35,388 nt of DNA from Ferruginibacter sp. HRS2-29 (GCF_024343615.1 NZ_RJUB01000154.1:1-35388); one strand, 5' to 3'. Shown: positions 1 through 7,060, numbered from the stretch's first letter. Notes: a model not told the origin generated them from the letters alone. A program made the numbers and translations.

Positions 1-1276
1 CTGCGACCGGGTTGGAACCGCAAATCCTAAAATAAAAATACCAATTCTCAATAGCAACCAGGAGCAAAAGAAAATTGTGGAACTGATGCCGGTCGCAGAC
101 CTGCTACCTTAGTAAGACACAAGTGGTCACGGAAGTTCTTTGATGGAGGAAGTTGTGCCGTGAACACTTGCGCCAGAGGGGAGCCAGAGGGAGTGTGGAT
201 GGGATAAATGTTACAGGCGAAATGGCAGAGAGGAGAAAATTATTAACCAAATGCCCCGCCGCAGCCTTTTTGGCTGTGGCGGGGCATACCGGAACCGTCG
301 GCAGTGGTTACGCTACTGGCGCCAGTGTTCCGGAGGATCACTGGTGTCTGTATAAGTGTGCAGGTCTGCGACCGGGTTGGAACCGCAAATCCTAAAATAA
401 AAATACCAATTCTCAATAGCAACCAGGAGCAAAAGAAAATTGTGGAACTGATGCCGGTCGCAGACCTGCTACCTTAGTAAGACACAAGTGGTCAAGGAAG
501 TTCTTTGATGGAGGAAGTTGTGCCGTGAACACTTGCGCCAGAGGGGAGCCAGAGGGAGTGTGGATGGGATAAATGTTACAGGCGAAATGGCAGAGAGGAG
601 AAAATTATTAACCAAATGCCCCGCCGCAGCCTTTTTGGCTGTGGCGGGGCATACCGGAACCGTCGGCAGTGGTTACGCTACTGGCGCCAGTGTTCCGGAG
701 GATCACTGGTGTCTGTATAAGTGTGCAGGTCTGCGACCGGGTTGGAACCGCAAATCCTAAAATAAAAATACCAATTCTCAATAGCAACCAGGAGCAAAAG
801 AAAATTGTGGAACTGATGCCGGTCGCAGACCTGCTACCTTAGTAAGACACAAGTGGTCACGGAAGTTCTTTGATGGAGGAAGTTGTGCCGTGAACACTTG
901 CGCCAGAGGGGAGCCAGAGGGAGTGTGGATGGGATAAATGTTACAGGCGAAATGGCAGAGAGGAGAAAATTATTAACCAAATGCCCCGCCGCAGCCTTTT
1001 TGGCTGTGGCGGGGCATACCGGAACCGTCGGCAGTGGTTACGCTACTGGCGCCAGTGTTCCGGAGGATCACTGGTGTCTGTATAAGTGTGCAGGTCTGCG
1101 ACCGGGTTGGAACCGCAAATCCTAAAATAAAAATACCAATTCTCAATAGCAACCAGGAGCAAAAGAAAATTGTGGAACTGATGCCGGTCGCAGACCTGCT
1201 ACCTTAGTAAGACACAAGTGGTCATGGAAGTTCTTTGATGGAGGAAGTTGTGCCGTGAACACTTGCGCCAGAGGGA
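1..1276. repeat. Tandem array of a 365-bp structured unit
   Basis: The unit starts (by its CTGCGACCGG motif) at 1, 366, 731 and 1096. The first three copies are complete; the fourth breaks off near 1276, just before a 46-bp palindrome. The window edge cuts the array, so more copies may lie to the left. Copies appear identical except one position (130 C, 495 A, 860 C, 1225 T). Each unit holds a 16-bp inverted repeat (for example 360-375 with 455-470), an imperfect inverted repeat with CACAAGTG and CACTTGCG arms, a strong GC-rich hairpin, and a CCGGAAC/GTTCCGG pair. An 80-codon frame repeats with the unit but has no recognisable protein character. Function unknown; a structured RNA, a satellite, or a tandemly amplified REP/MITE-like element are all possible. 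Confidence 0.95.
251..287. other. Strong GC-rich hairpin in each array unit
   Basis: Arms 251-266 and 272-287 (ATGCCCCGCC then CAGCC, and their complements) pair over 16 positions with one G/T mismatch around a TTTTT loop. The same hairpin recurs at 616-652 and 981-1017. No T-run follows on the + strand, so it is not a canonical intrinsic terminator. It is immediately followed by a second nested pair, CCGGAAC (289-295) with GTTCCGG (327-333). The truncated fourth copy lacks it. It would form in RNA or as a cruciform. Confidence 0.8.
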
Positions 1277-1322
1277 GTAAGTGATCAAGAACTTGGGGTA
1301 CCCCAAGTTCTTGATCACTTAC
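1277..1322. repeat. Perfect 46-bp palindrome at the array end
   Basis: The sequence reads the same on both strands from 1277 to 1322, with GGTACC at its centre and no spacer. It lies exactly where the fourth array copy stops and 34 bp beyond the stop codon of the transglutaminase-like gene. It lacks a T-tract on the minus strand, so it is not a standard terminator. It could be a recombination junction, a protein-binding site, or an inverted duplication created when the array was truncated. Confidence 0.9.
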
Positions 1323-1356
1323 ACAGTTTATGAAACAGTACCCCTCTTCCATCTGA

Positions 1357-2490
1357 TCAGGGTATTTGCCAGAAAGTGGCTGGGTTATTTGTTTTGTAGT
1401 TCACGAATGTTGTGCCGCTCTTTACACTCGTCTGTTCCGTGGTATCGGGCTTTTGCCTGTAATAGTTTAATGGCAAAAGCTCCACATAAGTAATCTTTTT
1501 TCCTTTTGCTCTTGTTTCTGTATCGTATTCACTGCTCAATGGACATTCAAAGCGGTACAGGTTTTTGGCCATATAAGATTCTAAATAATATGATTTTTCA
1601 ACAGATTGTTTATGGTTCCAGTTCGCATCGGGATTTACAATAAGCGGCTTACCCGCGATCAATCTTTCCCTTACCTCTTCAATGCTTAACAGTTCTCCTT
1701 TTTCATTCATTACATAGGCATCGTTGGTGGGATCTATCCACAGCCATTTTTTCAGGTCATTGGAATATACCATATTAATTACATGGCATTCCTGGTCTGT
1801 TGAATCTTTCGGCAAACAGGTTACAAACCTGGATCTGATCCCTAACGACAGGTAACATTCGTTTAAAACAGTTGAAAGCCCCCTGCAGTTTAATCCACGG
1901 TTATCTTTTTTGCAAACGGCTATCATGTCCATAGCGTTTCTTATTTCAGGGTTATCATGTTGCCCGTCATGCGGAACAAGATTATGTACCCAGTGCAACA
2001 GGTTTATTATCCTGGAAACCTCGTTCCCAGTGCCTGCAACAGAATCGAGGTTAAAGCCTTTTCTAAGGGCAACCAGGCTGGGGTGGTCTTGAGACTGGTA
2101 AGTAAAAGCCGGTATGGGACGTTTATCCATAGAGTTAAATTTCCCGGCGCCCTGCAAGGTTTCTAAATAACTCGGCACATATTTTATCTGGGTCAACGCT
2201 TTGGCAGTATCATTCAATGAAATGAAAAAGTTGAATTCGGTAGTTGGCGTGATCCTGACTGAGATAGAATCTTTGTCGGTGTAAAAAACAACCTTCTTTC
2301 CTTTGGAGGAAGTTTTATAAATATCAGGGCTTAACTCGGGCATAATTGTCCAGCCCGCTTTTTTAAAAACGTCCCCGTCCCTGATGTCTGCTGATTTTGA
2401 AGTGGCCTTAATGGTCGGCAAGTTCTTTTGGGCCACTAACATTTGTGCCGGAATGCATAAAATGAGTAAAGCCAGTGTTGTTTTGATCAT
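1357..2490 (-). CDS. Secreted transglutaminase-like superfamily protein
   Basis: Predicted 377-aa exported protein. I chose the ATG at 2490 rather than the one 16 codons upstream because it begins a clean signal peptide (MIKTTLALLILCIPAQMLVAQ). A transglutaminase-like core is visible: Cys in NCRGLS near residue 201, His in ECHVINMVY near 234 and Asp in WIDPTN near 252, matching the Cys-His-Asp triad and order of the family. Such bacterial domains act as cysteine peptidases or cross-linkers; the substrate here is unknown. It probably acts in the periplasm or outside the cell. It stands alone, with the repeat array beyond its 3' end and a relic of the array repeat upstream of its 5' end. Confidence 0.8.
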   Translation of the reverse strand: MIKTTLALLILCIPAQMLVAQKNLPTIKATSKSADIRDGDVFKKAGWTIMPELSPDIYKTSSKGKKVVFYTDKDSISVRITPTTEFNFFISLNDTAKALTQIKYVPSYLETLQGAGKFNSMDKRPIPAFTYQSQDHPSLVALRKGFNLDSVAGTGNEVSRIINLLHWVHNLVPHDGQHDNPEIRNAMDMIAVCKKDNRGLNCRGLSTVLNECYLSLGIRSRFVTCLPKDSTDQECHVINMVYSNDLKKWLWIDPTNDAYVMNEKGELLSIEEVRERLIAGKPLIVNPDANWNHKQSVEKSYYLESYMAKNLYRFECPLSSEYDTETRAKGKKITYVELLPLNYYRQKPDTTEQTSVKSGTTFVNYKTNNPATFWQIP

Positions 2491-2572
2491 AAAAGTTATT
2501 TTTCTGCAAAACGCAGGTACCGTAGAAATGTTACACATGGCAGTTCAGCTGCACCCCGGCTGGCCTGGTAAC

Positions 2573-2637
2573 CCACAAGTGGTCACGGAAGTTTTTGGAG
2601 GGTGGAATTTGGTGATGTGAACAATTGCGCCAGAGTC
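2573..2637. repeat. Diverged single copy of the array's hairpin block
   Basis: CACAAGTGGTCACGGAAG followed by GTGAACAATTGCGCCAGAG resembles the block at 118-175 in the array, with the middle diverged. The inverted-repeat arms (CACAAGTGGTCAC against GTGAACAATTGCG) are kept. It lies upstream of the transglutaminase-like gene and shows that this block also occurs outside the array. Confidence 0.8.
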
Positions 2638-2758
2638 AGATACGGCAGCCGCCTTCTGGCCCCAGACCAACGGCGAATGGAGTGATATTTCTATCGGGAA
2701 ACTGATTTGAAATGTTGTAAATGGATGCCGCAGGTGTGGGGACCAGGCGGCGGCGAGA

Positions 2759-2906
2759 GTTCACACAAAAGTTCACAAATGGCAAAAGTTCACACGTAAA
2801 GCCGGTTTTTTTGCCCAAAAGTTCACAAAGTTAACTCGCTGATAATATGCACGTTCTGATTTTTTTATACGGAGTTCACAAAAAAAGTTCACATGCAGAA
2901 GTTCAC
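2759..2906. repeat. Cluster of seven GTTCACA direct repeats
   Basis: GTTCACA occurs at 2759, 2771, 2788, 2821, 2873, 2887 and 2900, usually preceded by AA or GA, all in the same orientation with spacings of 12-52 bp. The rest of this 480-bp gap (2491-2972) holds the repeat relic at 2573-2637 and no convincing gene. The cluster could bind a protein, as iterons do, or be a decayed simple repeat; no replication or regulator gene adjoins it that would decide. Confidence 0.65.
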
Positions 2907-2972
2907 ATGGGTTTTTTAAAAAATTCCGTTTGATTTTTTGAGCCGGCAACTGGTAACCCAGGGAAGTATTTT

Positions 2973-3134
2973 CTACTTCAGCCATAAAAAATAAATGGCT
3001 GTCCAGATGCCCACGAAAAAAAGCCCGGCGTACAGGCTGTTGATATGTTGCTTCAGATCTTTTTTGATCAACAGGCGGTATAGTATCCAACCGGCGAAGA
3101 TGACTAAAAGAATGATGGGGGTAAATCCTCTCAT
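2973..3134 (-). CDS. Small two-helix membrane protein
   Basis: A 53-codon frame starts at ATG 3134 (MRGFTPIILL) and ends with TAG at 2973. The product has two hydrophobic segments: about residues 4-22, ending in aromatic and basic residues (WILYRLLIKK), and about 36-52 (LYAGLFFVGIWTAIYFLW), joined by a charged loop and ending in LK. Third-position use and this clean two-helix pattern argue that it is real, while overlapping longer frames look like noise. It lies 58 bp beyond the NERD gene on the same strand and may be co-transcribed with it. No family recognised. Confidence 0.6.
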   Translation of the reverse strand: MRGFTPIILLVIFAGWILYRLLIKKDLKQHINSLYAGLFFVGIWTAIYFLWLK

Positions 3135-3192
3135 ATGGGTATGTTTTAAATATTGCAGAAAAAATTAAACTCAAAATTAATCACTTAACTTA

Positions 3193-4275
3193 TTACAATT
3201 GTCCGCTGCCTATTTTCAATAAATAATCGACTATACCATTTACTTCTACAGGCGATAAAGTCGGTTCAAAATAACTAATATAACCAACTAACCGGTTTAT
3301 TCCTAAAATCTTTACATGCTCAAATGTTTCCTTTGAATTCGAATTAGTCATGGCAATAATATTTCTCACAGGAATATTTCTTTTTCCCCAATGATGTTTT
3401 GCCAAATTAAATGAATAATTCCCAACACTACCGTTAAGCAATTTGTATACTATGAAATTAGCCCGTTTGATTTGTCGCACTGGCGAAAAGAAATCCATTC
3501 TTTCTGTAGAAAGTTTACTCCAGTTTTTTGTTTCGATAACGAAGACGCCTGACCGGTTGATAAGGAGATGATCAACCTGAATTGAATTTATATACTCATT
3601 ATTCCGGTGATCATATATCGATTTGTCAAAAAACATTCTAAAATCATTGATGACAAAACTATCATCAGATAAAGTTTGAAGCTCTTTCACAACACTTAAC
3701 TCTCCTAAGGCGCCATAAACCGTCTTATTTACTCCATCCAACAATCTTTTCTTTCTCGCCTGTTCTACTAATAGGGAAGAACATTCTTGCTGAACTGCTG
3801 CTTCAAATTGAGTTTCTATAAATCGCTGCCTATCGATTTTAGAATTCAGTTGTTCATGCAATGTTTGCAACCAATCAGAGACCTTTTGATCAAAATTTTC
3901 CTTATTTTTTTTGATCCTTGATTTTAAACGCCATTTTTTAAAGCTCGCACCAATGCTTGAGATAAAGCTTTTACCAGCTTCCGAAAGAAGTTCATACCTT
4001 CTTTCCAGATGCAATATTTCTTCTAACAGCCTTTTTTCTATTGACTGCTTGTTCGGCTCTATAGAAGCCTGTAATTTTGGAATGAGTAAATCAAGTTGAT
4101 TTTTTTCATCCTCGATTAAATGTTTATGATCGGAAATTATTTTCAGGCGGTAAGTTTCATAATTCTTATGAAACTCGAATATCTCATCCAGAGATTTAAT
4201 ATCATTTATGTGATGCTGCTGCAGGTAAGAATTCAACTCCCGTAAGCAACCAACCGGATTATAGATTGTACACAT
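3193..4275 (-). CDS. NERD-domain (nuclease-related) protein
   Basis: 360 aa. The first 185 residues are helical, charged and probably coiled coil. From about residue 188 (YGALGELSVVKEL) to 300 it fits the NERD domain, a PD-(D/E)XK-nuclease-like fold: a conserved Glu in GELSVV, Asp in QVDHLLI, and the E-x-K of FVIETKNW. It has no signal peptide or membrane segment, so it is probably cytoplasmic. NERD proteins are linked to DNA processing and plasmid or phage functions, but activity here is inferred only. The gene is AT-rich compared with the housekeeping genes to the right and follows the XRE regulator by 79 bp, in the same direction. Two AACGTT palindromes (4280-4285, 4293-4298) just upstream of the start may be regulator sites. 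Confidence 0.8.
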   Translation of the reverse strand: MCTIYNPVGCLRELNSYLQQHHINDIKSLDEIFEFHKNYETYRLKIISDHKHLIEDEKNQLDLLIPKLQASIEPNKQSIEKRLLEEILHLERRYELLSEAGKSFISSIGASFKKWRLKSRIKKNKENFDQKVSDWLQTLHEQLNSKIDRQRFIETQFEAAVQQECSSLLVEQARKKRLLDGVNKTVYGALGELSVVKELQTLSDDSFVINDFRMFFDKSIYDHRNNEYINSIQVDHLLINRSGVFVIETKNWSKLSTERMDFFSPVRQIKRANFIVYKLLNGSVGNYSFNLAKHHWGKRNIPVRNIIAMTNSNSKETFEHVKILGINRLVGYISYFEPTLSPVEVNGIVDYLLKIGSGQL

Positions 4276-4354
4276 TGTAAACGTTTAGGGTGAACGTTAT
4301 GGTGAATCATTCCAGGTGTTAGCAGGGTAGCAGAGAATTATTTTAGCGGATAAG

Positions 4355-4585
4355 TTACTTCTGTTTCTCTACAAGTTTAAAAAAATCAGAAAGCTGCATC
4401 TCAAAATACTGGGCAATCTTCGAAAGATTTCCCAGGCTGATATTGTTGTCAGCAGATTCTATCCTCGACACATTCAGATTGGTATCCACATACATCTGCT
4501 CCTGCGAAATATTTTTTTTGTTTCGCAAAAGTTTGATTGTTGCCGCCACTTTTGCTGACATTACCGGGTCTTTGAACTGTGCCAT
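4355..4585 (-). CDS. XRE-family helix-turn-helix regulator
   Basis: 76 aa from the ATG at 4585 (MAQFKDP). The Cro/CI-type HTH is visible: IKLLRNKKNISQEQM, then LNVSRIESADNNISLGNL, then IAQYFEMQLSDFF, which is the usual pattern of XRE regulators in Bacteroidota. The frame stays open to an ATG at 4690, but the extra 35 residues are not part of the domain and a promoter-like sequence lies inside them, so the shorter start is preferred. It is transcribed towards the NERD gene and divergently from the 186-aa gene at 4782. Probably a local repressor of one or both. Confidence 0.8.
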   Translation of the reverse strand: MAQFKDPVMSAKVAATIKLLRNKKNISQEQMYVDTNLNVSRIESADNNISLGNLSKIAQYFEMQLSDFFKLVEKQK

Positions 4586-4592
4586 ATCGAAC

Positions 4593-4624
4593 CAAATAGA
4601 CAACAAAAAAAATTTGCGAACAAA
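4593..4624 (-). promoter_or_regulatory. Candidate promoter of the XRE gene
   Basis: On the minus strand TTTG (4624-4621) is followed after 20 nt by TCTATTTG (4600-4593), one mismatch from the Bacteroidota -7 element TAnnTTTG. The element ends 7 nt before the ATG at 4585, so the transcript would be leaderless or nearly so. This supports the shorter start of the regulator. Confidence 0.4.
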
Positions 4625-4708
4625 GACGTATTTGTCTGTAAAGTTTTGTATCTTCAATTCCTCAACTTTCCGTTCTGAAATCTGGTACATCTAAGCACAG
4701 GAAAGGCT

Positions 4709-4738
4709 AAAGTTCTTGCATGACGATGCGGGAACTTT
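4709..4738. promoter_or_regulatory. Inverted repeat between divergent genes, possible operator
   Basis: AAAGTTC (4709-4715) and GAACTTT (4732-4738) flank GCAT...ATGC, giving a 30-bp interrupted palindrome between the XRE gene and the divergent gene at 4782. A second pair, ATTTGATG (4748-4755) and CATCAAAT (4766-4773), lies just before the ATG at 4782. Either is a plausible binding site for the XRE regulator; this is inferred from position and symmetry only. Confidence 0.4.
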
Positions 4739-4781
4739 ATTGTTCTTATTTGATGTACCGCTCATCATCAAATAAAACTTT

Positions 4782-5342
4782 ATGAAACTTTACCAGCAGC
4801 GCATCCACACCCTAAAAGAAGCCTACAAGGCTATCCACGATTTTTTTAGTTGTTATCATGTACACGAAGCACTTGAAGAAGTAGACCGGCTCTACGCCTG
4901 GGCTGCCAAAGAAAAGTATTATAAAAAGACGGCACCTGGCGATATCATCTTTTGCGTGCAGCAGCTCCACTCTTTATTTACCGCCGTGGAGATCATCAAC
5001 TACAGCACGGGCAGAAAGACAAGCCCTTTTCTTTTTCACCAAACTACCGCCACACTCACTCCTGCCCACTACCTCAAAGACAGCCCCCACTGCACCGCAT
5101 GGGAATGCTACCCCCGCCACCTTACCGCCGAAGAATACCTGAACCCGTATTGGGCTCTTGAAAAGCTACACGGTATACCCGATTGGGAAGAAGTGCTGCA
5201 AGAGTTGATGGAAGCGGCATTGAGCAATGGGAGTATTGAAGGGAGTTATACGATTGGGGAAGTGATAAAGTGGAGGGAAAGCATGATGGGGATTGTGGAG
5301 GGAGGGTGGTTGGTGGAGAGGAGGGTAGAATCTCGATCCTAA
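4782..5342 (+). CDS. Hypothetical protein, 186 aa
   Basis: I do not recognise the family. The product is soluble, with no signal peptide or membrane helix. It is rich in aromatic residues and His/Cys (FFSCYHVHEAL, FCVQQLHSLF, DSPHCTAWECYPRH), with a helical N-terminal part. The last 30 residues are encoded by a strikingly G-rich stretch (5270-5330) and end in the charged tail VERRVESRS, which may be a degenerated or repeat-derived end. It diverges from the XRE gene; a relic of the array repeat lies 40 bp downstream. Confidence 0.6.
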   Translation: MKLYQQRIHTLKEAYKAIHDFFSCYHVHEALEEVDRLYAWAAKEKYYKKTAPGDIIFCVQQLHSLFTAVEIINYSTGRKTSPFLFHQTTATLTPAHYLKDSPHCTAWECYPRHLTAEEYLNPYWALEKLHGIPDWEEVLQELMEAALSNGSIEGSYTIGEVIKWRESMMGIVEGGWLVERRVESRS

Positions 5343-5381
5343 GAAAAACTGTGGATGTTTTTGAGAGTTATTTTTCGTAGC

Positions 5382-5475
5382 CCGGTCGCACACCTGCAAA
5401 CTTGTGTAGGCACAAGTGATTACGGAAGATTACACTAATGGTGGGTTGTGCTGTCAACACTTGCGCTAGAGGGGA
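5382..5475. repeat. Third dispersed copy of the array's repeat block
   Basis: CCGGTCGCACACCTGC, then CACAAGTGATTACGGAAG, then TGTCAACACTTGCGCTAGAGGGG follow the same order and spacing as 90-178 in the array, at roughly 70-75% identity by eye. It covers the whole block from the CCGGTCGCA arm to the AGAGGGG end, which suggests that this roughly 95-bp block is the mobile or ancestral module. It fills the 146-bp gap between convergent genes. Confidence 0.8.
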
Positions 5476-5488
5476 TTTTGCAAAGCCC

Positions 5489-5956
5489 TCAAGATTTATC
5501 GATACTTACTTCAGTTACTAATTGTGTTTCATGTATAAGAGGTATTAAAAAAGGTTCCAATTTGGTATCTTTAATTATGGTGGATTGAATCCCTCTCGCA
5601 GCTCCTATTGTAATTTGTGCCATTCGCGTATTTAATTTTTCTAAGCTATCTTTCGAAATTCTAGTTATTAAATCAGATAAGCTTTCGACCATAAAAATAG
5701 TAAGAATTTTTATGGAATGAACTAAGATATCTCTGTGAAAAAACTTGTAGGTCATTTCGATATTTATTGTAGACTCCGATGTTAAAATATTGAATTTAAA
5801 ATCAAAGCTATAGGTTAAATCTTTTCCTATTACCAACTTATCTATAGGTTCATCTAACGTATATTCTAATAAGCTAATTTTAGATATTCCAAATTTGATA
5901 TTCTGATTGCCACTTTGAGAAAGTGACCTTGGTCGCTTTTTTTTTAATTTACTCAT
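5489..5956 (-). CDS. SecB-like protein, third gene of operon
   Basis: 155 aa, very AT-rich gene. After a basic N-terminus (SKLKKKRPRS) alternating strand patterns lead to a C-terminal part LNTRMAQITIGAARGIQST, then LEPFLIPLI. That resembles the SecB fold, in which a helix with a conserved Arg precedes a P-x-x-x-P-x-I-type strand. SecB-like proteins in accessory loci often act as dedicated chaperones for toxins or antitoxins, or for exported partners. The start ATG overlaps the stop of the upstream gene (ATGA at 5953-5956), so translation is probably coupled. Family assignment is by pattern only. Confidence 0.5.
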   Translation of the reverse strand: MSKLKKKRPRSLSQSGNQNIKFGISKISLLEYTLDEPIDKLVIGKDLTYSFDFKFNILTSESTINIEMTYKFFHRDILVHSIKILTIFMVESLSDLITRISKDSLEKLNTRMAQITIGAARGIQSTIIKDTKLEPFLIPLIHETQLVTEVSIDKS

Positions 5957-6273
5957 AATGTACTCACAGATGAATATTTACTGGAAATTTTTTTTTCGTA
6001 GTGACTAGTAGATATAATTTTTTCATCAATATCACAATGAATAGGTGCTAACTTTTTTAAACCAAAATGAATATTTTTATGAGCATCTCTGGTCGGCTTT
6101 GTTATTGACAAAACGATATATTCGCTACGATCATAGTCTGCTTCTATATTTATTATTTGAGTTTCTATTTCTCTAATCCGCAATCCTACATAGGTTTGGT
6201 ATACAAAAAAGGTTCCCCCTATGAATGTAACAGCAATACCAATTAAAGCTGCGATAATTGTAATTGTATTCAT
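5953..6273 (-). CDS. Single-helix membrane protein, second gene of operon
   Basis: 106 aa from ATG 6273. One N-terminal hydrophobic helix (MNTITIIAALIGIAVTFIGG, running on through FFVYQTYVG), then a roughly 70-residue charged soluble part. It overlaps both neighbours by ATGA: its start codon overlaps the stop of the 135-aa gene at 6270-6273, and its stop overlaps the start of the SecB-like gene at 5953-5956. A longer frame reaches an ATG at 6372, but the overlap makes 6273 the likely start. No family recognised. Confidence 0.65.
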   Translation of the reverse strand: MNTITIIAALIGIAVTFIGGTFFVYQTYVGLRIREIETQIINIEADYDRSEYIVLSITKPTRDAHKNIHFGLKKLAPIHCDIDEKIISTSHYEKKISSKYSSVSTL

Positions 6274-6677
6274 TGCTTTTTTGTTTTTATAAAATGAAGA
6301 TTTATACTCCAATTCAAATAAATAGATCCGATTGTAAACATCCAGGCTAAAAACCAAAATATGTTTGTGCATTCTTGATTATCCGCTTCTTTCGTATAAA
6401 CGTTTGCTATAAAAATGCCCAAACAGAATATTGCTATGACAGATAAAGCCGTCATAACGTTACCGAAATCTTTACTTTTATACTTACCAAAATTAAGATT
6501 CGCTAGATTCATGGCTAATCCCCCAAATAACACGTCTTTAATATCAATTAAGGATAATGAAGTATTACTACTTATAATGACCCTTGTTATTACTGGAATA
6601 AAACTGCCAATAAGTGTCATACAAAACCAAAGCCACTTTTTTTCCTGTCCGTTAATAATCCGTTCGAGTTTACTCAT
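6270..6677 (-). CDS. Multi-spanning membrane protein, first gene of operon
   Basis: 135 aa with about four hydrophobic segments: WLWFCMTLIGSFIPVI, VLFGGLAMNLANLNF, VMTALSVIAIFCLGIFIA and FWFLAWMFTIGSIYLNW. It starts MSKLERIINGQEKK, and its basic tail (HFIKTKKQ) precedes a 4-bp overlap with the next gene. AT-rich codon use matches its two partners and differs from the housekeeping genes, suggesting the trio arrived together. No family recognised. Confidence 0.65.
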   Translation of the reverse strand: MSKLERIINGQEKKWLWFCMTLIGSFIPVITRVIISSNTSLSLIDIKDVLFGGLAMNLANLNFGKYKSKDFGNVMTALSVIAIFCLGIFIANVYTKEADNQECTNIFWFLAWMFTIGSIYLNWSINLHFIKTKKQ

Positions 6678-6857
6678 GTTAAGTTAGTAATGTCTAGGCA
6701 ATCAAAGATTGACGCACGGTGCTAATTTTTTTATAAAAAATGTATATAATTGAAAATCATAATTGTTCAATTACAGTGTAAGGATAGGTCAAGGTAAATT
6801 TCGTAGTAAAAAACTGGGACATAGGATATAGAATATTCAGGTACGTATTACAAATAT

Positions 6858-6897
6858 GCATTCTATTTCGGAATTTCCAAAATAGAATGCTATTTTT
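6858..6897 (+). terminator. Hairpin with T-run, possible terminator
   Basis: GCATTCTATTT (6858-6868) pairs perfectly with AAATAGAATGC (6880-6890) around an 11-nt loop and is followed on the + strand by TATTTTTT. It lies in the 257-bp gap between the three-gene operon and the carB fragment. No + strand gene precedes it, so it may instead be a relic of the island boundary. Nothing else is recognised in 6678-6934. Confidence 0.45.
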
Positions 6898-6934
6898 TCA
6901 AAAAAAACATCTAATAAAGATAACATTGCGGACA

Positions 6935-7060
6935 TTACTTGCTCAAATGTATACTCCTTTCCTTATACAACTGCCTGAAATACGGATCCCGCAAGTCCTT
7001 TATAAACCGTATCGCTTCCCCGTACTCTTCATCTCCGGCCCCAGCTCCTTATTCACTCCC
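6935..7060 (-). pseudogene. Displaced 3' end of carB (frameshifted fragment)
   Basis: On the minus strand this segment encodes NKELGPEMKST, then after a 1-bp frameshift GEAIRFIKDLRDPYFRQLYK and ERSIHLSK followed by TAA: the exact C-terminus of the intact CarB whose gene ends at 8229. I count 16 mismatches and one gap over 126 aligned positions against 8229-8355. Several differences are multi-base synonymous codon swaps (Ser AGT for TCG, Ser AGC for TCC), so this looks like a once-functional carB allele, not a recent duplicate. The missing base is in a C-run (G-run on the coding strand). Similarity stops sharply at 7060/7061, inside the last codons of the RhuM gene. Confidence 0.9.

Noticed and set aside
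153..1125. Three identical 80-codon frames in the array as repeated genes
   Set aside because: They repeat only because the DNA repeats. They have no promoter or ribosome site I can see, and they run through the inverted repeats, giving a protein without recognisable character.
1..1276. CRISPR array
   Set aside because: The unit is 365 bp and whole units are identical; there are no short repeats separated by unique spacers, and no cas genes.
1277..1322. Palindrome as an ordinary terminator of the transglutaminase-like gene
   Set aside because: No T-run follows on the minus strand and the perfect 46-bp spacer-free symmetry is unlike an intrinsic terminator, though some terminating effect cannot be excluded.
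2773..3174. 133-codon minus-strand gene
   Set aside because: The frame runs through GTTCACA repeats and has a noise-like composition; the 53-codon frame at 2973-3134 in another phase looks far more like a protein.
5953..6372. Longer start (6372) for the second gene of the trio
   Set aside because: It would overlap the upstream gene by 100 bp, while ATG 6273 gives a neat ATGA overlap and begins the membrane helix.
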